From: a virus | IMG/VR virus record: IMGVR_UViG_3300027782_002369 | Coordinates: 1 to 58,266 of that record | Length of the DNA: 58,266 bases | Strand: one strand, 5' to 3' | In this document: in pieces, positions 56,612-58,266 of the stretch | Position numbering within the stretch: the first letter of the stretch is position 1 | Layout of the letters: each line of letters opens with the position of its first letter | The notes under the pieces: model-generated | The model's database searches: none | What the model was told of the DNA's origin: nothing | What the model saw: only the letters and a program-made list of their open reading frames with translations | Position numbers and translations under genes: made by a program

Positions 56612-56823
56612 ATTGGTTAAACAGTATGCTCTCTGATGGTGTAAATGGCTCTGTTAGCAGTAAGAGAGTCATTACACTATTGGCATTTATTGTATGCGTT
56701 TATGGTTTTATTGCTGACATACACGGATACAAAATAACACCTGTATTATTTGAATCAATGATATATCTTGTAATTGCAGGTCTAGGCTTTACCGCTTCTG
56801 AAAAATTTGCTAAAAAGGAATAA
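56608..56823 (+). CDS. Holin-like two-helix membrane protein (71 aa)
   Basis: This 71-residue protein has two membrane helices (ITLLAFIVCVYGFIADI and MIYLVIAGLGFTA) joined by a short turn and a charged C-terminus, a class II holin-like topology. It sits in the lysis region beside the endolysin. Similar short proteins in marine T4-like phages are of unproven function. Confidence 0.65.
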   Translation: MNWLNSMLSDGVNGSVSSKRVITLLAFIVCVYGFIADIHGYKITPVLFESMIYLVIAGLGFTASEKFAKKE

Positions 56824-56826
56824 AAA

Positions 56827-56991
56827 ATGAAATCATTAATTCTAGCCCTAACATTAGTATTTGCATTACCAACCTTTGCAGCAGAAACAGAAAAAGTTTG
56901 TATTAAGAATGCTCAAGGTAAAGAAACTTGCAAAACAATTAAGGTACATAAAAAATTAGAAGGTACCAAAGTACCAGATAAGAAAAAATAA
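56827..56991 (+). CDS. Small secreted periplasmic protein (54 aa)
   Basis: A 54-codon frame encodes a clear Sec signal peptide (MKSLILALTLVFALPTFA, cut after the AxA-type site) and a mature basic peptide of about 36 residues with two cysteines and many lysines. Its stop codon overlaps the next ATG. A periplasmic role during infection or lysis is likely; no family is recognised. Confidence 0.72.
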   Translation: MKSLILALTLVFALPTFAAETEKVCIKNAQGKETCKTIKVHKKLEGTKVPDKKK

Positions 56992-57410
56992 TGGCAGAAG
57001 AAATTTCAGAAATTAAAGTTGATGTTGGTATATTAAAGACTCAAGTGTTGACTTTATCTGCTCTTTGTAATAAAATGGACCAGGTTATCGAAAAACTGGT
57101 AGACCAGCACGACCGGCACATTAATAAAGTATACGATACAATGGATAACCAAAGAAAAGAAAAAGATATCGAAATCTCCGAAATACACTCACGGGTTGAT
57201 ACGGTATTGGAAAAATTAGATGAATCTGAAAATCGAATAATGAATGAGATAAAAGGTCTTAAAGATACCATGTCCAAACATGCCGAAACATCAAAATCTC
57301 AATATGAGCAGATTAATAAGTGGAAATGGACAATTGTTGGTGGTATACTTGTTATTACATGGTTGTTTTCTAAGATGAATATTGATACAATACTACATCT
57401 AGCTAAATAA
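56991..57410 (+). CDS. Coiled-coil protein with C-terminal membrane anchor (139 aa)
   Basis: The product is a long charged coiled coil (heptads over residues 5-108) ending in one membrane helix (WTIVGGILVITWLFSKM). This tail-anchored architecture resembles the - strand protein at 23130. It ends the lysis/membrane operon, before the primase. Function unknown. Confidence 0.7.
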   Translation: MAEEISEIKVDVGILKTQVLTLSALCNKMDQVIEKLVDQHDRHINKVYDTMDNQRKEKDIEISEIHSRVDTVLEKLDESENRIMNEIKGLKDTMSKHAETSKSQYEQINKWKWTIVGGILVITWLFSKMNIDTILHLAK

Positions 57411-57436
57411 ATTTTTACCATTTGAATTGATATATT

Positions 57437-58266
57437 ATGAGCGTTTTTATTGACAGGTCTTTCCTGTTACAAGTTTCACCTAAATTACAGAGGTTCGCCA
57501 AGAAAAAGGACGACCTCTATAATTTTCGGTGTCCGCTTTGTGGCGACTCACAAAAAAATAAACTAAAGTCCCGTGGTTACATTTTTCGTAAGAAGAATGA
57601 CTACTTCTATATGTGCCATAATTGTGGCGTATCCACCACTTTCTATAATTTTCTGAAACAAGTGGATCCAAATCTATTACAAGAGTATCAACTTGAAAGA
57701 TATAAAAATGGAGAAACAGGAAATAACAACTACCCGAAGCCAGATTTCGAGGAGTATAAGCAAGAAACGCCGAAGTTTAAAAAGTCCTTGGAACTTCCAT
57801 CAATCGACAATTTACCAGAGGCGCATTATGCTAAGATGTATGTTCAGCAACGCAGGATTCCGGAGACCTTTTGGTCGCAATTATACTATGCGGAAGATTT
57901 CGCAGCCTTCATACAAAATCTTGGGATTGAGAACGCAGGTCTTAAAGAGAAGGACAGCCGGCTCGTCATACCGTTTTATGATAAAGAGAAGAACCTGGTT
58001 GCACTACAGGGGAGAGCGTTAGGCGAATCCAAGCTTAGATACATAACATTGAAGCTACATGATGACAATAAAAAGATTTATGGGCTTGACAGAATAGATG
58101 AAGATAAATTAATATATGTTGTAGAAGGTCCTATTGATTCCATGTTCTTGGAGAATGCCGTAGCAACAGCAGACTCCAACCTAGAATCAATTACCAACGT
58201 ATTGGACAAGTCCAAGGTTGCGTTAGTATTCGACAACGAGCCTAGGAACAAAGAAATCGTGGCAAA
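57437..58266 (+). CDS. 61: DNA primase gp61 (3' partial)
   Basis: The frame from ATG 57437 runs off the right edge (276 complete codons). The N-terminus begins VFIDRSFLLQVSPKL, then a zinc-binding domain with FRCPLCGDSQ (about residues 30-39) and MCHNCGVS (about 60), as in T4 gp61 and other DnaG-like primases. The TOPRIM acidic motif VVEGPIDSMFL (about 231-241) and the start of its partner strand ALVFDNE are visible. gp61 makes RNA primers together with helicase gp41. Third codon positions are more often G or C than in most neighbours. Confidence 0.93.
   Translation, partial: MSVFIDRSFLLQVSPKLQRFAKKKDDLYNFRCPLCGDSQKNKLKSRGYIFRKKNDYFYMCHNCGVSTTFYNFLKQVDPNLLQEYQLERYKNGETGNNNYPKPDFEEYKQETPKFKKSLELPSIDNLPEAHYAKMYVQQRRIPETFWSQLYYAEDFAAFIQNLGIENAGLKEKDSRLVIPFYDKEKNLVALQGRALGESKLRYITLKLHDDNKKIYGLDRIDEDKLIYVVEGPIDSMFLENAVATADSNLESITNVLDKSKVALVFDNEPRNKEIVA

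Noticed and set aside
57693-58022. 109-codon + frame inside the primase gene
   Set aside because: Alternative frame of gp61, which shows zinc and TOPRIM motifs in the other frame.
1-58266. CRISPR arrays, insertion sequences, integrase and attachment sites
   Set aside because: I looked for regular spaced repeats, transposase motifs and tyrosine or serine integrase motifs and saw none; the only mobile-type gene is the HNH endonuclease.

Overview
This window is a 58 kb piece of a tailed phage of the T4-like myovirus superfamily, about one third G+C. It carries the T4 core in the order familiar from marine and freshwater relatives: gp21-gp22-gp23, gp3, UvsY, UvsW, gp55, gp47, gp46, gp45, gp44, gp62, RegA, gp43, UvsX, gp41 and, cut by the right edge, gp61. 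Spanins, lipoproteins and a GH19 endolysin point to a Gram-negative host. I see no photosystem or other photosynthesis genes, so a cyanobacterial host is not indicated. Nearly everything is on the + strand; the only convincing - strand genes are three small ones at 22942-23570.

Layout. 1-3237: prohead protease, scaffold, major capsid protein and a terminator. 3242-4485: methyltransferase and gp3. 4487-12438: recombination and late-sigma block, peptide deformylase and a DruA-like protein. 12443-18214: winged-helix protein, clamp, clamp loader, RegA and Hsp20, with two extra genes placed between gp44 and gp62. 18277-20177: small genes, dCMP deaminase and a SprT-like metalloprotein. 20174-22655: a cassette bounded by tRNA-Gly and tRNA-Met that encodes a rubredoxin-like protein, a 2OG-Fe(II) oxygenase-like protein and a B12-type radical SAM enzyme. 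22672-33869: small genes, the - strand operon, DNA polymerase, UvsX, gp41, an HNH endonuclease, a second DruA-like protein and a large orphan. 33873-45217: a sugar and glycan cassette of glycosyltransferase-like proteins, a 4,6-dehydratase, an E1/RfbH-type 3-dehydratase, a C-methyltransferase and an epimerase. 45288-53454: late genes for likely internal capsid proteins. 53457-57410: a lysis and membrane region. 57437-end: primase.

Regulation. Several gaps carry near-consensus host sigma-70 promoters (TTGACA, 17-18 bp, TATAAT-like). Others carry T4-type late promoters (TATAAATA) that the gp55 factor encoded here would use. Some gaps have both, and at 23591-23648 an early + promoter and a late - promoter face each other.

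Most interesting. (1) Four proteins in the late virion block start with about ten residues resembling the T4 capsid targeting sequence followed by a gp21-type cleavage site. Two of them are enzyme-like: a NadR-like nucleotidyltransferase plus P-loop protein and a KxDG ligase-fold-like protein. This suggests enzymes carried inside the capsid. (2) A Lys/Pro/Ala-rich, histone-H1-like ORF is overprinted inside the NadR-like gene. (3) The rubredoxin/2OG/radical SAM cassette. (4) Two divergent DruA-like paralogues. (5) An E1-type dehydratase with the His-for-Lys change and the iron-sulfur cysteine pattern. All functions are read from sequence by eye; no database search was run.
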